Source of the DNA: an uncultured Bacilli bacterium
Lineage (GTDB): Bacteria; Bacillota_I; Bacilli_A; RF39; UBA660
Direction: 5' to 3'
Assembly: GCA_910583745.1 (NCBI GenBank)
Contig: CAJTZC010000012.1
Span: 1-52,621 of the forward strand
Length of the DNA: 52,621 nucleotides
The notes beneath the pieces are model-generated. The model was not told the DNA's origin. It searched no databases and saw only the letters and a list, made by a program, of their open reading frames with translations. The translations under genes and the position numbers were made by a program. This document shows positions 50,900-52,621 of this stretch, in pieces (position 1 is the first letter of the stretch; each line of letters opens with the position of its first letter).

Positions 50900-52621
50900 A
50901 TGAAATACGATATAGAAGCTTTAAAGAGAAAAATGCTTGTTAAATATCCTTTTTTTGGTAGTGTGGTAGCAAGTATTGATTATAAAGAAAATATGGGAAT
51001 ACCAACTGCAGGTACTGATGGAAAAACAATATATTATAATCCTAAATATTTGGAAGGATTAGGTCGTGATGAACAAACATTTATATTTGCTCATCAAGTA
51101 TGTCATATTGCATTTAATCATATATTAAGGAGCGAAGGTAAAGATCCAGAATTATGGAATATCGCGACTGATGGAGTAATTAATCAATTTTTAAAAAAAG
51201 ATGGTTTGAAATTAGCTCCTGGTGGTGTTGATATGGCAGAAGCTATTAATTATGATGCTGAACAATTATATGAAAAACTATTACAAGAAAAACAACAAAA
51301 ACAGCAACAGCAAAAACAAAATGGACAAGGTAATAGTCAAAATCAAGACCAAAATCAAAATCAAAGTCAAAGTGATTCTAGCAGCGGAGAATCTAGTCAA
51401 GAACAGACTCAAAAAGGAGATTCTGAGCATCAAAGTCAATCTGGAAGTCAGGAGCAAGGAAATAGTCAAAATCAAAGTCAAAGTCAAAGTCAAAGTGATT
51501 CTAGCAGCGGAGAATCTAGTCAAGAACAGACTCAAAAAGGAGATTCTGAGCATCAAAGTCAATCTGGAAGTCAGGAGCAAGGAAATAGTCAAAATGAACA
51601 ACAAAGTTCTAGCGAAAGTCAAGGCGGTAGCGATGAACAGCAAAGTGATTCTAAAAATCAAAGTAGTTCTGGAAGTAATAGTTCTCAAAATCAAGATCAA
51701 AATGCGCAACAGAATCAACAAAGCAGTGGAGGAAGTTCAGATTCTGAGCAACAAGAAGAACAAGATTCTTCAAAAAGAGATGTTGGACATGATACTCACA
51801 GTTTATGGGAAGAGGCAGTAAAAAAACATAAAGAAGAGCAAAGTAAATCCTCTGATAAAAAAGAAAGTTTATTAGATAAAATACTAAATAAACAAAAAGA
51901 TAAACAAGAAAAAACTAAAAGTGAACTTGAAAAGAAACAAGAAGAATTAGAAGAGATGGGAGAGAAAGATGCTTTTAAGAAAAATCGTGAAGATAAGAAA
52001 AAACAACTTGAAGAATTAAAGCAAGCAATAGCAAAACAAGCATCTACAGCAGGAACATCAACTAATAGAGATATTAGAACAATTGAAGATATAGGAACTG
52101 CAAAACCACTCATTGATTGGAGATATGTTTTAAGAGAAGCAATTAAATATGATGTTGATTGGTCATATAAAAATGCCTCTATAGAAGATGGGATTGTTGT
52201 AGCTAATTTGGAAGAACAACCTATGCCAGAAACAGAAATAGTATTAGATACAAGTGGTTCAATCAATGAAGTTTTATTAAAGAACCTTTTGAGAGAATGT
52301 AAAAATATATTACAACATTCCAGATTAAAAGTAGGATGTTTTGATACAGAGTTCTATGGCTTTCATGAGATAAGAACTGAAGAAGATATTGAAAACATGA
52401 CATTTGAAGGTGGTGGCGGAACTGACTTTGATGTTGCGGTCAATGCTTTTTCCAGAAGAGTTGAAAATAAAATAATTTTTACTGATGGAGAAGCTTCTAT
52501 GCCTGATATGTCAATTGATGCAATTTGGATTGTATTTGGTGGTGAAAAAATTAATCCTAAGGGTGGAAAGGTAATTAATATTACTGAGGAACAACTGGAT
52601 AGATTATATTCTTATGAAATT
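50900..52621 (+). CDS. Metallopeptidase-like plus VWA protein (3' end beyond window)
   Basis: The open frame of 574 codons runs off the window. Residues about 1-130 match the putative metallopeptidase of the DUF2201 type, in which the usual HExxH is HQVCH at 65-69 (Gln66 for Glu), followed by AFNHILR and TDGVIN. Residues about 145-300 are a Gln/Ser/Asn-rich linker with an internal repeat. Residues about 430-574 are a VWA domain: ETEIVLDTSGSINE (MIDAS DxSxS), GGGGTDFDVAV (Thr) and IFTDGEA (Asp). VWA with MoxR ATPase is a classic pair. The Glu to Gln change suggests a non-catalytic peptidase domain that may only bind. Confidence 0.85.
   Translation, partial: MKYDIEALKRKMLVKYPFFGSVVASIDYKENMGIPTAGTDGKTIYYNPKYLEGLGRDEQTFIFAHQVCHIAFNHILRSEGKDPELWNIATDGVINQFLKKDGLKLAPGGVDMAEAINYDAEQLYEKLLQEKQQKQQQQKQNGQGNSQNQDQNQNQSQSDSSSGESSQEQTQKGDSEHQSQSGSQEQGNSQNQSQSQSQSDSSSGESSQEQTQKGDSEHQSQSGSQEQGNSQNEQQSSSESQGGSDEQQSDSKNQSSSGSNSSQNQDQNAQQNQQSSGGSSDSEQQEEQDSSKRDVGHDTHSLWEEAVKKHKEEQSKSSDKKESLLDKILNKQKDKQEKTKSELEKKQEELEEMGEKDAFKKNREDKKKQLEELKQAIAKQASTAGTSTNRDIRTIEDIGTAKPLIDWRYVLREAIKYDVDWSYKNASIEDGIVVANLEEQPMPETEIVLDTSGSINEVLLKNLLRECKNILQHSRLKVGCFDTEFYGFHEIRTEEDIENMTFEGGGGTDFDVAVNAFSRRVENKIIFTDGEASMPDMSIDAIWIVFGGEKINPKGGKVINITEEQLDRLYSYEI
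51361..51472 (+). repeat. Copy 1 of a 112-bp direct repeat in the VWA linker
   Basis: Identical to 51484-51595, at a period of 123 bases (41 codons), so the frame is kept. It encodes QSQSDSSSGESSQEQTQKGD and a further Ser/Gln-rich part. Confidence 0.9.
51484..51595 (+). repeat. Copy 2 of the 112-bp direct repeat
   Basis: Exact copy of 51361-51472. The absence of any difference points to a recent tandem duplication of the linker. Confidence 0.9.

Noticed and set aside
51281..51721. Long open frames opposite and beside the VWA linker
   Set aside because: They arise from the Gln/Ser-rich repeats read in other frames (Leu/Ile- or Lys/Val-rich products), without ribosome sites or recognisable domains.
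51222..51821. Second plus-strand frame of 199 aa over the linker
   Set aside because: Shadow of the 41-codon repeat; the in-frame VWA gene explains the sequence.
1..52621. CRISPR array
   Set aside because: No regularly spaced short repeats are seen in the window; the only tandem repeat is the pair in the VWA linker.

Overview
The window comes from a low-GC Gram-positive chromosome, most likely an uncultured, gut-type member of the Bacilli close to the Mollicutes-like orders (RF39 or Erysipelotrichales type). The grounds are strong AGGAGG-type ribosome sites, the standard code (TGG for Trp, TGA as stop), peptidoglycan enzymes, a phosphoketolase, and many TGnTATAAT extended -10 promoters. This placement is an inference; there is no rRNA in the window. 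Backbone genes favour C-ending codons such as GTC, ATC and GAC and TCG, whereas three stretches (about 1-4.1 kb, 40.0-43.5 kb and 45.5-52.6 kb) are much more AT-rich and carry phage-like or mobile genes, so they are probably acquired.

Layout. 1-4.1 kb: small membrane proteins, a probable structured RNA (636-807), an ASCH-like plus DUF5131 pair and a transglutaminase-like protein. 4.1-12.9 kb: unknown proteins, an ATP-grasp and a class I amidotransferase, RidA, GyrI-like and Cys-rich proteins, with a run of decayed genes (8277-9954, 12005-12481). 13-21 kb: an ABC exporter with a degenerate signature motif, a three-domain RNA-repair enzyme (kinase-phosphatase-ligase), a GIY-YIG protein, a D-Ala-D-Ala carboxypeptidase and an ABC-F ATPase. 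22.5-27.2 kb: PduL, dihydrouridine synthase, two small HTH regulators and a phosphoketolase; phosphoketolase (sugar phosphate to acetyl-P) and PduL (acetyl-P to acetyl-CoA) fit one route. 27.4-39.8 kb: two GH25 lysozymes, a five-gene overlapping run (SDR, PLP lyase, small protein, GDPD), a 305-bp miniature IS1595-type element with 23-bp inverted repeats and an 8-bp target duplication, exonuclease III, a pentapeptide-repeat protein, and LemA with a DUF2207 protein. 39.9-43.5 kb: tRNA-Gly(GCC) followed by a decayed island with a serine-recombinase stub, an IS256-type relic and an IS1182-type relic. 43.5-45.4 kb: class B penicillin-binding protein.

The most interesting region is 46.9-52.6 kb. 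It encodes a cytosine-5 DNA methyltransferase fragment fused in frame to a reverse transcriptase of the diversity-generating retroelement (DGR) type; then a 642-residue protein whose N-terminal domain holds a GC-rich, adenine-poor patch that looks like a DGR variable region, joined to a MoxR-type AAA+ ATPase; then a small AAA-like protein without a P-loop; then a metallopeptidase-like/VWA protein running off the window end. The four genes are co-directional and tightly spaced, which suggests a MoxR-VWA machine whose sensing domain is diversified by retrotranscription. No template repeat was found inside the window, and the methyltransferase lacks its C-terminal motifs, so whether the retroelement is active is open.
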